64,000 bases of DNA from Phycisphaeraceae bacterium (lineage in GTDB: Bacteria; Planctomycetota; Phycisphaerae; Phycisphaerales; SM1A02), in contig SHAP01000001.1 of the NCBI GenBank assembly GCA_004213555.1, positions 370,871 to 434,870 of the forward strand, read 5' to 3'. The notes under the pieces are model-generated. The model saw only the letters and a program-made list of their open reading frames with translations, was not told the origin of the DNA and searched no databases. Position 1 is the stretch's first letter. Each line of letters begins with the position of its first letter. Both the position numbers and the translations under genes were made by a program. Below, one piece after another: positions 8,952 to 17,917 of this stretch.

Positions 8952-11315
8952 ATGAAAAATGTGATGGCCCTTGCGGCACCTGTGTTGATGACTTCAGCGG
9001 CGCTCGCTGATGCCTCTGGTTCGTACAGCTGGGAAGATGGTGTGGCCACCATCATCGGCAGCTTCGGAAACATCGGCACCGCTGAGAACGTGTCGGACAA
9101 TGCCAACACCGGCAGCCAAGCGCTGTACGTCGCGGAAAGCCCCTTGAGCGGTACACCGCAGGCGTACGTCGCCTGGGTTCAAGGTCTCACTGATGGTGAT
9201 GTGATCGACGGCTCGTTCTTCGCCTTTGATCAAGGCAGTGTTCGAGTTCGGATCTGGGGCCACTACACGAGTGGTACCGACGATCCGACCAGTTACTCCG
9301 GATCAGCGAGTGGCAACACCGCATACACCACGGACATTGGCTGGGAACAAATGAGCCACACGTGGACCTTCGACTCCAATGCTGGCACCCGTGATGGCTT
9401 GATGATCGAATGCCGCATCTACTCCGCTGATGAAGCCAACAACTTTACGTACGTGGACGACATCTCGGTGAATGTGACGGGCTCAAACGCCACCATCTTG
9501 TTCCCCGACTACACCCTGGGTGATCTCGACAGCGACGGGGTCCCCGACAGCAGTGACAACTGTCCCAACACGCCAAACGCAGACCAAAGCGACTGCGACG
9601 GCAATGGTGTGGGTGATGCTTGCGAAGTTGACACCAGCGACTGCAACAGCAATGGCATTCTGGACAATTGCGACATTCAAGACGGCACCTCCAACGACAA
9701 CGATGGCAACGGCGTGCCCGATGAGTGCTTCGGCAGCGGCGTGGTCTTGAATGAATTCACCTACTACTACCCCCCCGACTTCGATGGGAATGGAGATGGC
9801 GAAACCATCAACTTCAACGACGATGAGTACCTCGAAATCCTGAACACCAGTGCGGCCGACATCGACATTTCTAACTGGACCATCAGTGACCGAACCGGCG
9901 TTCGACACGTCTTCAGTGCTGGCACCACTATTTCCGCAAACTGCGGCGTCGTGATCTTCGGTGGCGGCACGCCATCCGGGGCATTCGGCGGCATGGAAGT
10001 CGTGGTCTCCAGCACTGGCAGCCTGTCCTTCAACAGCTCAGATGACTTGATCGCCTTGGCCGACGCTTCAGGCATTGTTCAAGACTCCTACGAGTACCTG
10101 AATCCTTCCAGTGACGATTTCCGCGGCTTCGGTCGCTCGCCAGATGGCTCGGGTGAATTCGCGTACATCGGTGGTCCTGATGCCAGTTTGGCGACCATCG
10201 GACTTGATGCCTCTGGTGGCTTCTTCGGCGGCTGCAGCAGTGGTGGAGACAGCGACAGCGATGGCGTCCCCGATGACATCGACAACTGCCCGAATACCTC
10301 AAACTCTGATCAGGCCGACTGCGACGGCGACGGTGTTGGTGATGCTTGCGAAACCGGAATCTCTGATTGCAACAGCAACGGCATCCCCGACAGCTGCGAC
10401 ATCGACAATCAAACCAGCGGCGACTGCAACACCAATGGGGTTCCCGACGAGTGCGATCTGATCGACGGCACGCTCGAGGACAACAATGGCAACAGCGTGC
10501 CTGATTCGTGTGAAGTTGATGTGCCCGCTGACGTGTACATCAACGAAGTTCGTCGCGATGAACCCGGCGCTGACAACAACGACTACGTTGAAGTTCGAGG
10601 CCCATCCGGCCAATCCATGGACGGCATCTCACTGATCATCATCGGTGATGGCGCTGGTGGATCTGGTGTGGTCGAAGAAGTCATCAACCTGAGCGGGTTG
10701 GTGGTTGGCAGCGACGGCGCCTTGCTGATCTGTGAAGACACCTTCACCTTGGGACCGATTGCCTTGGCAGATCTGATTCCCGAAGGCGGCGTGAACCTGG
10801 AGAACAGCGACAACATCACGCTTGCCTTGGTGACCAACTTCTCCGGAAGCCTCGATCAGGATCTGGATACCGACGACAACGGCACCTTGGACGCCACCCC
10901 GTGGCTTGGCGTGGTCGATGCGGTTGGCTCGGTGGAAAATACCGACACCCCTCCCACCGGAACCGAGTGGTCCTACGCGACCAGCTTGGGTGGCGAGGAC
11001 ATTGGCCCGGACACCACCTTCGCCCCCGCCCACATCTGGCGTTGCCCAGACTCCTTGGCGTGGAACATCGGATTCTTCGGTTCCGATCAAGGTGAACTCC
11101 AAGACACCCCCGGTGTTGGCAACCTCGACTGCGATGGCGGTGAGCCCAACAACTGCCCCGAGGACGTGGATGGCGACCAAGTGGTCGGGTTCTCCGACAT
11201 CTTGGCGATCCTCTCCAATTGGGGCGGCAGCTCTCCTGACATCGATGGCGATGGCGTGGTTGGCTTCAGCGACGTGCTCGCGGTGCTCTCCTCGTTCGGG
11301 GATTGCAACCCCTGA
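8952..11315 (+). CDS. Secreted lamin-tail/TSP3-repeat protein with C-terminal dockerin-like module
   Basis: A 787-residue secreted protein. ATG 8952 is chosen (GGAG ten bases upstream) because it starts a signal peptide MKNVMALAAPVLMTSAALA; a longer TTG-initiated frame is unlikely. After an N-terminal beta-sandwich-like region (residues 20-180) come thrombospondin type 3-like Asp repeats (about 190-260, e.g. DSDGVPDSSDNCPNT), a lamin-tail domain (about 263-390, VVLNEFTYYYP, EYLEILNTSA), a second Asp-repeat block (about 430-525), a second lamin-tail-like domain (from VYINEVRRDEPGADNNDY, about 530-680) and a two-repeat dockerin-like C-terminus (about 730-787; GFSDILAILSNWGG and GFSDVLAVLSSFGDC). 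Both Asp-rich parts should bind calcium. Function beyond adhesion or surface scaffolding is unknown. Confidence 0.85.
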   Translation: MKNVMALAAPVLMTSAALADASGSYSWEDGVATIIGSFGNIGTAENVSDNANTGSQALYVAESPLSGTPQAYVAWVQGLTDGDVIDGSFFAFDQGSVRVRIWGHYTSGTDDPTSYSGSASGNTAYTTDIGWEQMSHTWTFDSNAGTRDGLMIECRIYSADEANNFTYVDDISVNVTGSNATILFPDYTLGDLDSDGVPDSSDNCPNTPNADQSDCDGNGVGDACEVDTSDCNSNGILDNCDIQDGTSNDNDGNGVPDECFGSGVVLNEFTYYYPPDFDGNGDGETINFNDDEYLEILNTSAADIDISNWTISDRTGVRHVFSAGTTISANCGVVIFGGGTPSGAFGGMEVVVSSTGSLSFNSSDDLIALADASGIVQDSYEYLNPSSDDFRGFGRSPDGSGEFAYIGGPDASLATIGLDASGGFFGGCSSGGDSDSDGVPDDIDNCPNTSNSDQADCDGDGVGDACETGISDCNSNGIPDSCDIDNQTSGDCNTNGVPDECDLIDGTLEDNNGNSVPDSCEVDVPADVYINEVRRDEPGADNNDYVEVRGPSGQSMDGISLIIIGDGAGGSGVVEEVINLSGLVVGSDGALLICEDTFTLGPIALADLIPEGGVNLENSDNITLALVTNFSGSLDQDLDTDDNGTLDATPWLGVVDAVGSVENTDTPPTGTEWSYATSLGGEDIGPDTTFAPAHIWRCPDSLAWNIGFFGSDQGELQDTPGVGNLDCDGGEPNNCPEDVDGDQVVGFSDILAILSNWGGSSPDIDGDGVVGFSDVLAVLSSFGDCNP

Positions 11316-11368
11316 TCCAGTGGGTTCACCGGCGTGGGCACAGATGCTCATGCCACCAGCAACCTTTC

Positions 11369-11393
11369 AGCCCCGCTTCGGCGGGGCTTTTTT
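11369..11393. terminator. Strong intrinsic terminator between convergent genes
   Basis: A GC-rich stem AGCCCCGC-TTCG-GCGGGGCT is followed by six T on the plus strand. It lies 54 bp after the lamin-tail gene and 17 bp beyond the end of the minus-strand pseudouridine synthase gene, so it ends the plus-strand transcript; on the minus strand the tract is weaker. Confidence 0.85.
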
Positions 11394-11409
11394 CTTTGGG
11401 CTGCTTGGC

Positions 11410-12165
11410 CTACTGGGCACCCACTGGCTGCAAACCACACTCGGCCATGGCCGAAACGAAGCTGGGGGGAGGCTCGATGCGATGCTGCTCGGGACGATCG
11501 GTCACCGGATGAGGAAAGCCAAGACGCCAAGCATGCAAGTGCATGGGCCCGGCCAACCGCATGGCTTTGGATGACGTGTCGGGTGGCGCATCCACGCGGT
11601 AGATCCGATCACCCATGATTTGAACCCCCACCCCTTCGGTCAAATGCACGCGAATCTGGTGCAGTCGACCGGTTGAAATTCGACAGGCCAGCATTGCATG
11701 CTTTGGACCCGCGGCAACCTTTCGCCACGCGGTGTGGGCCGGCTGACCCGCCGGGTCTGGAACCGCCAAACGAACCCCAGCCCGTTCCACTTCACGCAGA
11801 GGAAGATCAACTCGACCTGAAGGACTGGATGGATCGGGGTGAACCAACACCAAGTAATCCTTTTCCACCCGACGTTCGGTGAATGCGGAACGCAGTCCGT
11901 CGTACCCCGGCACCGTCCGAGCCACCAGCAAAGCCCCGGAGGTGTCCCGATCCAAACGATGGATCACTCCAAAGTCACGCCGAGCGCCAAGTTTTCGGAG
12001 TTCGGGGCCAAATCGACTGGCCAACAACCCGTTCAACAAAGCGTCGTCTTGGTGGCCCCGCCCGGGCTGCACCACTCGGCCTCCGGCTTTGTTCAGTACC
12101 AAGTAATGCGGATCTTCGTAAGCCACTGCCACCGCAACCCCAGCATTGGGCACTGGCGTGCTCAA
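11410..12165 (-). CDS. RluA-family pseudouridine synthase (no S4 domain)
   Basis: Converts uridine to pseudouridine in rRNA or tRNA. The 251 residues carry the RluA/RluD catalytic motif HRLDRDTSG (residues 69-77, catalytic Asp72), an upstream LVLNKAGGRVVQPG substrate-site segment and GRLHQIRVHL near residue 170. No N-terminal S4 RNA-binding domain precedes the catalytic domain. The start is a TTG that overlaps the stop of the upstream transglutaminase-like gene by three bases (TTGA), implying coupling. The exact RNA target cannot be told. A second, distinct member of the family occurs at 25112-25807. Confidence 0.88.
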   Translation of the reverse strand: MSTPVPNAGVAVAVAYEDPHYLVLNKAGGRVVQPGRGHQDDALLNGLLASRFGPELRKLGARRDFGVIHRLDRDTSGALLVARTVPGYDGLRSAFTERRVEKDYLVLVHPDPSSPSGRVDLPLREVERAGVRLAVPDPAGQPAHTAWRKVAAGPKHAMLACRISTGRLHQIRVHLTEGVGVQIMGDRIYRVDAPPDTSSKAMRLAGPMHLHAWRLGFPHPVTDRPEQHRIEPPPSFVSAMAECGLQPVGAQ

Positions 12166-13382
12166 GGCGCCACCCCACGATTCGGAACACGCCCCCGGTT
12201 GATCAATTGCAGTTCGACAGCTTGTTCGAAAAAATCAGGCTGCTCGGCCAGGCCTTCCCAACTCCACCACGCCCATGGATACCAGCCCCGAGCATCGGTC
12301 TCGGGATGAAGACGAAACGCGATGGGGACTCTGCGTTCCAAATCTCGAATCTCACCAAATCCACGCCACTTCTGGTCCACCCCCCGATTGATGACACCAT
12401 CGCCGCGAAGGAATTCCATGTCAAAAGGCACCCACCCCAAATCAGGATGGAACCACTCTCCCCAGGTGATTGGCTCCGGTGGAAACCGCAGGTTCAGGAA
12501 GCGGACGCCATGGACCGCTCGAGCGGGCAGACCGGCCGCCCGCAACACACCCACCGCCACCAAAACATCTTCCACGGGATTCACCACATTGGATTTGGCG
12601 GCTTCACTGGCTTGACGGGCCACGATGCCTCGAATGGCGGTCGAACGCCCCCGCGCGGTCGCGGGTTCACCCACCCGGATCGTTCGGATGACACCCGCCA
12701 AGAGAGATTTTGCCGCCCGCCACGGAGAGACCACTTGCAACCGATCCCCCGCAATGTTCTTCACGGCCTTGGCAAACACGGGATCGTCAGAGTCGATCAA
12801 TCCGGATGGTTTCAAAGCTGGTGCAACCTCGGACGAAACGGAGCGTGGCCACGGCAACTTGGCGGCTTGTGACTCATCAACCACGATCCCGTAACTTCGA
12901 TGTGGAAGCATGATGGACCAACGCATGGTGGTATCACGGCCCTCGCCCAACGCAAATTGAACCGCTCGTTCGCCCAGTACGTCTTTGGGGAAAACCTTTC
13001 CGTTGGCAATGGCCGATTTGTCTTGCCTCGTGCCGATGAAAAAAGCACCGTCCAGTCGCTCGACTTTCGCTTCCGAGGAGGCGGTTTCCTCAACAAAAGG
13101 CATCCTGATTCGACCACCTTGGATGTCAAAAAAGCCATTGGGTTTGACTTCAAGCCATCGGGTGCCGTCAATCCAAGGTGGACGAAAAGGCCAGAGCTGG
13201 TCCGGACGAAAAATTCCCATGGGACGTCCATCTGGACCGAGCTGGATCGGAACCTCACTCGACAGCCGAATCTCGACGGTCAGTTCCCAATCATGGGCAT
13301 CCACCCGATTCAAAATTTCCTGAGCGCCAACGTGGCCCATGGGCAGGAAGAGGGTTGCCAAAATGGTGAATTTCAAGGACAT
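12162..13382 (-). CDS. Secreted transglutaminase-like protein lacking catalytic Cys and His
   Basis: A 406-residue exported protein: MSLKFTILATLFLPMGHVGA is a signal peptide, supporting ATG 13382 over a longer upstream frame that would run into the divergent gene. The region AAGLPARAVHGV, preceded by an aliphatic helix and followed by EWFHPDLGWVPFD, is the transglutaminase-like core (GIPAR and GWVPFD signatures). However, the position of the nucleophilic Cys is Pro and that of the His is Ile; only the Asp is retained. No cysteine occurs anywhere in the translated protein. It is therefore likely a non-catalytic binding relative. It is coupled to the downstream pseudouridine synthase. Confidence 0.75.
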   Translation of the reverse strand: MSLKFTILATLFLPMGHVGAQEILNRVDAHDWELTVEIRLSSEVPIQLGPDGRPMGIFRPDQLWPFRPPWIDGTRWLEVKPNGFFDIQGGRIRMPFVEETASSEAKVERLDGAFFIGTRQDKSAIANGKVFPKDVLGERAVQFALGEGRDTTMRWSIMLPHRSYGIVVDESQAAKLPWPRSVSSEVAPALKPSGLIDSDDPVFAKAVKNIAGDRLQVVSPWRAAKSLLAGVIRTIRVGEPATARGRSTAIRGIVARQASEAAKSNVVNPVEDVLVAVGVLRAAGLPARAVHGVRFLNLRFPPEPITWGEWFHPDLGWVPFDMEFLRGDGVINRGVDQKWRGFGEIRDLERRVPIAFRLHPETDARGWYPWAWWSWEGLAEQPDFFEQAVELQLINRGRVPNRGVAP

Positions 13383-13470
13383 ATTCAGAACCACTTGCAA
13401 AGTCTTGCATATGCGAGGATAACGGGCACTCTGGCCTATGTTTGTTGAATTGCCCCGAGGGTCATCTCTT

Positions 13471-14577
13471 ATGTTGCAACGAATCGTATTGTGCTCTTGG
13501 ATCGTCCTTCCCGCTGCTCTGATGGGATGCGAGCCCTCTTCGCCGTCGACAGAATCCGCCGGCACTGACGCACCCGGTCCAACGCCGAGCAATTCAACCT
13601 CCCCTGTCGAAACCGCCGAAGCCTCAGGGGATGCCGTATTGGGGCTTGAACGCTTTGAGCATGATTTTGGTGAGATTTGGGATCTCGAACCGCAAGAGAC
13701 CACCTTTGGTTTCGAGAACAAAGGCCAAGGCCCGCTGATCATCGAAAACGTCAAGGCTTCTTGTGGCTGCACGACCCCAACCTTGACCAAGACCACCTAC
13801 CAGCCAGGTGAAAAGGGCACGCTGGAAATCGCGTTTGCCCCCAAAGGCAACGGACGCCAAACCAAAACCCTGACGGTTCGATGCAACGACCCTGATCGCC
13901 CGGTCACGATTCTCAAAATCTCCAGCACCATCAAACCGTTCGTCAAACCCGAACCTTTGTACTTGCGCTACGACGAGGTTGGCAAAGGAGAAACCAAAAG
14001 GCTCACCCTGGATTTGCAATGTGTGGATCCCAATTTTGAAATTTTGGACTTTGGTATTCGCGGAACCGCCGCCCGCTATTTCAAAGTGGACCAAGACCCG
14101 TTCCTGCCCAACCAGTTGAGTGTGACTTTTCTGGGCAACGCCCCGTGGGGACCACACTACGCAAACGTCTTTGTCAAAACCCGTGGTGTCCTGCCCAGCG
14201 GAACTCCGGTCGAAAAAGAAGTTCAATGCACGGCCTCAGTCACGGTGCTCGGAAGCATCCGCCCTTCGGACACCATGTTCCGGGTTGGGGCAACCGCCCC
14301 CCAAAAGCCATTTCAAAAGCAAATCACCCTGACGGCCGACAAGCCATTCTCGATCCTCAGCGCCAACATCACTGGCGCTCGCCGAGATGGGCCCACCATG
14401 AGCCTCAACTTCGCGCCGGCCTCCGGTGATGGCAACGTGTGGCGGGTTCAACTTTCGGGCGATCCCGGTGACTACTTGGGCGCTCTCTCAGCATTGGCGG
14501 TCATTGAGACGGACTTGCCAGACGAATCACAACTCAAGTTTCGAATTGCGGGCATGGTCCGTGAACTGGGCAAATGA
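13471..14577 (+). CDS. DUF1573 lipoprotein
   Basis: A 368-residue lipoprotein: MLQRIVLCSWIVLPAALMGC ends in a lipobox Cys20, followed by a Ser/Thr/Pro-rich linker (to residue 55 or so). Residues of about 60-150 form a DUF1573 domain with the diagnostic KASCGCTTPTL and PGEKGTLEIAF, an immunoglobulin-like (HYDIN/ASH-type) fold. A second beta-sandwich-like half follows without the Cys motif. ATG 13471 is preferred to the ATG at 13438 because a GAGGG lies 11 bases upstream and it gives a compact signal peptide. Its stop overlaps the sulfatase start (ATGA). Function is unknown; the coupling suggests a cell-surface role with the sulfatase. Confidence 0.82.
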   Translation: MLQRIVLCSWIVLPAALMGCEPSSPSTESAGTDAPGPTPSNSTSPVETAEASGDAVLGLERFEHDFGEIWDLEPQETTFGFENKGQGPLIIENVKASCGCTTPTLTKTTYQPGEKGTLEIAFAPKGNGRQTKTLTVRCNDPDRPVTILKISSTIKPFVKPEPLYLRYDEVGKGETKRLTLDLQCVDPNFEILDFGIRGTAARYFKVDQDPFLPNQLSVTFLGNAPWGPHYANVFVKTRGVLPSGTPVEKEVQCTASVTVLGSIRPSDTMFRVGATAPQKPFQKQITLTADKPFSILSANITGARRDGPTMSLNFAPASGDGNVWRVQLSGDPGDYLGALSALAVIETDLPDESQLKFRIAGMVRELGK

Positions 14578-16034
14578 TGCTCACCCTGCTCTGCGGACTG
14601 CTTTGTGCGAATCAGCCGAACATTCTGCTGATCATGGTGGATGACCTCGGTTGGCGGGACACCAGCGTTCGCAATGGCCCGCCCGAAGATCCCACCCAAG
14701 CCCAACTGCAGACCCCACACATCCAGCGCTTGGCAAACGAAGGCATGCGTCTGGACCATGCCTACGCCTCCGGATGCGTCTGCACCCCCACTCGGGCTTC
14801 TCTGTTGACGGGTGCTGCACCAGCTCGACACCACATCACATGGTGGACGCTGCACCCCGACCGCGACACCAGCGGAAAACATCCCACGCTCCGACCACCG
14901 GACTGGAACAAAGAAGGCGTGCAGCCCTCACCCGATTTGCTGCCGGAGCGACTTCGCCGGGCGGGATACCGAACCATCCATGTGGGGAAAGCGCATTGGG
15001 GCGCCCACGGCACCCCCGGCAGCGATCCCTTGCAACTGGGCTTTGATGAAAATGTTGCTGGGCACGGTTCCGGGGCTCCAGGCTCATACCGCGGCATCCA
15101 TCGTTTCAAAAATGCCAAAAGCACCACCGACTTCAGCAAATCATCCGTCTGGGACGTCCCGGGACTGGAGGCCTACCACGATCGCGATCTCTTTCTGACC
15201 GAAGCGTTGGCCATCGAAGCTTCACGCAGCATGGAAGCCGCCGTGGCTTCTGGAGAACCGTTCTTCCTTCACTTCGCCCCGTATGCCGTGCACACACCAA
15301 TCATGGCCAATCCCCGCTGGATTGATGAAACCGAAGGTTTGGCCCCAGTCGAAGCACGCTATGTCAGCTTGGTGCGATCGGTGGACGCGGCGGTGGGCGT
15401 GCTTTTGGACCGGTTGGATGCGCTTGGGGTGTCCGACAACACCTTGGTCATCTTCACCAGCGACAACGGTGCGGTCTCGGGGTACGCCGGGCGGCCGGCA
15501 AATCGGAACGCCCCGTTGCGTGGCAGCAAGAGCAGCCCGTATGAAGGGGGACACCGGGTTCCACTCATTGCCCGTTGGCCCCAGCACATTCCCGCTGGCT
15601 CTGTCAGCAACGCCATGGTCGTGACGCATGATCTTCATCCCACCCTGCTGCATTGGGCGGGACTGGATGAAGAACAACGAAATGTGCCCGACGGCCTCGA
15701 CATCTCTGCAGCTTTACTTGGACAACAAGACCAGTTGGAACGATTCATCGTCTGGCACAAGCCCCACCGCACGGGCGGACAAAATGGACGCTTCATGCCG
15801 TGCACCGCCATCCGATTGGGCGATGAGAAGCTCATCGCTTGGCATGCCGAACAGAGATTTGAGTTGTACAACCTGCAAACTGATCCTGGAGAACAGAACG
15901 ATCTGTCCCAGACGCAACCCGAACGTGTTCAGGCTTTGTCCCGTGTGCTCGCCAATTGGTGCCGCCAGGCCGGTGCTCAAATGAGTGTTGATCGAGAACG
16001 AGGGGAACCTGTGCCTTGGTTTGACGCTTGGTAA
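14574..16034 (+). CDS. Type I sulfatase (arylsulfatase A-like)
   Basis: Hydrolyses a sulfate ester, probably on a polysaccharide. The 486 residues include PNILLIMVDDLGWRDT (metal-binding Asp pair), the formylglycine motif C-T-P-T-R at Cys70, GKAHWGAHG, and VIFTSDNGAVSGYAG with the second metal site. The N-terminal MMLTLLCGLLCA is a short, probable signal peptide. A formylglycine-generating enzyme is required and is not in this window. The start codon overlaps the DUF1573 stop by four bases. The substrate cannot be inferred from sequence alone. Confidence 0.9.
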   Translation: MMLTLLCGLLCANQPNILLIMVDDLGWRDTSVRNGPPEDPTQAQLQTPHIQRLANEGMRLDHAYASGCVCTPTRASLLTGAAPARHHITWWTLHPDRDTSGKHPTLRPPDWNKEGVQPSPDLLPERLRRAGYRTIHVGKAHWGAHGTPGSDPLQLGFDENVAGHGSGAPGSYRGIHRFKNAKSTTDFSKSSVWDVPGLEAYHDRDLFLTEALAIEASRSMEAAVASGEPFFLHFAPYAVHTPIMANPRWIDETEGLAPVEARYVSLVRSVDAAVGVLLDRLDALGVSDNTLVIFTSDNGAVSGYAGRPANRNAPLRGSKSSPYEGGHRVPLIARWPQHIPAGSVSNAMVVTHDLHPTLLHWAGLDEEQRNVPDGLDISAALLGQQDQLERFIVWHKPHRTGGQNGRFMPCTAIRLGDEKLIAWHAEQRFELYNLQTDPGEQNDLSQTQPERVQALSRVLANWCRQAGAQMSVDRERGEPVPWFDAW

Positions 16035-16051
16035 GCCCAAGGTCTTGGGCT
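16034..16051. terminator. Hairpin at the end of the sulfatase gene
   Basis: A perfect seven-base inverted repeat AGCCCAA-GGTC-TTGGGCT starts in the stop codon. There is no T tract, so a terminator role is only possible. The remaining 170 bp before the next gene show nothing clear. Confidence 0.3.
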
Positions 16052-16220
16052 GAAGACCAACGCCCCCACTGAACGAATCGCGGTGAAGATCCCTCCAAAA
16101 AGACCAAACCTCCCAAAATGAACACCCCGCCGAAGCCTTAGACCAAAGATCCTCGCGAAATCAGCTTGTTTTTCGACTCTGACTTGCTTGATACGCTCAC
16201 AGAGAGAGAATGGTGAAGTC

Positions 16221-17840
16221 ATGCTGACTGCACTTTTGGCAATGGCAGGCCCCCTGCCGCCGATTCTTCCAGAAATTGGCATCGAACGTCCCCCGTGGGT
16301 CTTTGAGGCCGATGATGAATCACTGCTCGAATCAGCCCAATTCGGCGCCTTCCGGGCGTTGACTTCGGTGACCGCCTACGGAGGCATGGTGCGGGATGCC
16401 ACGAACAGTCCGGTCATCAGTATGGCTGGAGTGGGCTTTCAGCTGGCCGCACTGGCCTTGGCCCCAGAGCACGGTTGGATGACTGAGCTTGAAGCCGAGA
16501 CCAAAGCGCTGAACATCTTGCAAGAAATTCTCAACACCCCTGGAATTACCAAACACGGATTGTATTACCACTGGATCGATGCGACCTCCGGCGCGCCACG
16601 ACCAGACTGGGATGGGGTTTCTACCGTGGATTCTGCATTGCTCTACGCCGGGGCGATTGTGGCGGGTTCCCGCTTTGGTGGACTCGTGGACGATGCCGTC
16701 ACCGAACTCCTCCTGGCCGCCGACTGGTCCAAGTTTGTGCTGACCGATGAAGTTTCAGGGTTTCCATCGGGGTATTTGAGCCTCGCTTGGGAACCTGAGA
16801 ACGAAGCGGAACCCACTGGGTCGGGCGGGCTGATGCCATTCGCTTGGGTCGATGCCATGGACGAAGAGCGTCTGACCGTATTTTTGGCCCAAACACAATT
16901 GGATCCAACAAAAAGCACCAACCCCAATCTTTGGTGGTCGCTCCGACGCCCGATTGGCATCACACCCGCGGGCGAGCGGGTGGTGTACTCCCCATACTCC
17001 GGTGCATTTTTCCGAACGTTCTACGCGCAATTGTTTATGGATACCCCACGGATGGGGCCAGACAATCCAGCCAGTCGTGGTTTTCAAGCCCGAACCACCA
17101 CCGACTTTTGGGAAAACAGCCGTCGGCATGCCGGACTGCATCGAGACCGAGCCATCAGCAATCCCGAGGGTTTGCCGACGCTCGGAGCAACCGGTTGGCC
17201 CCTGACCGCTTCTCTATCACCATCGGGCTATGCCGTTCCAGGTGTTTTTCCTTCACCGCAATCCATACCGGGATCCAACCGTCCTGAGGATGAACCCAAC
17301 CCCGGCGGAACCAATCCTGCATACGGAGATGGCACCGTTGCGGTTTATGGAGCAGCAGGCGCTCTCATGTTCGATCGGCGTGCCATGGAAGTTCTGCGGT
17401 ACGCGAGAAATCTGAACCCACCCTTGGTTTGGAATGAACCATCCGTGGGCGGCTTTGGGTATCGGGACGCATGGAACGAGGGCAATGGTGGCTGGTCGGC
17501 GTCAAAACACATCGCAATCGACGACGGAGCATTGCTTGTGGCCATCGAAAATGTTCGCACCGGCCGGGTTTGGTCGCTCTTCCACGAACATCCGTTTGTC
17601 CAAATCGCAATGGAGCGGATTGGCCTCAGTCGTTCCAGTTGTGCCTGGGGCGGGTGCCCTGAAGATGTGGATCGCGACTGTGTGGTTGCTTTCTCGGACC
17701 TCTTGGCCGTTTTGTCGGACTGGGGATTCAATCCTGGAAGTCCGGCGGATGTCAATCAGGACAATGCGGTTGAATTTTCCGACTTGCTGGAGGTGCTCTC
17801 CGCCATTGGCCCCTGCAACGCCGGCAAATTGCCCGAATAA
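16221..17840 (+). CDS. Glucoamylase-like domain protein with dockerin-like C-terminus
   Basis: A 539-residue exported protein. ATG 16221 gives MLTALLAMAGPLPP as a short hydrophobic start; an upstream TTG at 16188 is less likely. Residues of about 80-450 match the putative glucoamylase fold (PF10091-type (alpha/alpha)6): GLYYHWIDATSG, VSTVDSALLYAGAIVAGSRF, and late YGDGTVAVYGAAGALMF. Such domains cleave or bind beta-glucans, but activity is mostly uncharacterised. The C-terminus has a two-repeat dockerin-like module (AFSDLLAVLSDWG, EFSDLLEVLSAIGPC), the second of which is degenerate in its Asp loop (DVNQDNAVEF). It stands alone between two plus-strand genes. Confidence 0.8.
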   Translation: MLTALLAMAGPLPPILPEIGIERPPWVFEADDESLLESAQFGAFRALTSVTAYGGMVRDATNSPVISMAGVGFQLAALALAPEHGWMTELEAETKALNILQEILNTPGITKHGLYYHWIDATSGAPRPDWDGVSTVDSALLYAGAIVAGSRFGGLVDDAVTELLLAADWSKFVLTDEVSGFPSGYLSLAWEPENEAEPTGSGGLMPFAWVDAMDEERLTVFLAQTQLDPTKSTNPNLWWSLRRPIGITPAGERVVYSPYSGAFFRTFYAQLFMDTPRMGPDNPASRGFQARTTTDFWENSRRHAGLHRDRAISNPEGLPTLGATGWPLTASLSPSGYAVPGVFPSPQSIPGSNRPEDEPNPGGTNPAYGDGTVAVYGAAGALMFDRRAMEVLRYARNLNPPLVWNEPSVGGFGYRDAWNEGNGGWSASKHIAIDDGALLVAIENVRTGRVWSLFHEHPFVQIAMERIGLSRSSCAWGGCPEDVDRDCVVAFSDLLAVLSDWGFNPGSPADVNQDNAVEFSDLLEVLSAIGPCNAGKLPE

Positions 17841-17917
17841 CCCCAACTCATGGCAGTTCTGGTTTGGAACCATGGTGTCTCGACGTACCATAGGACGTCT
17901 GGAGTGGAATCTTGAAG

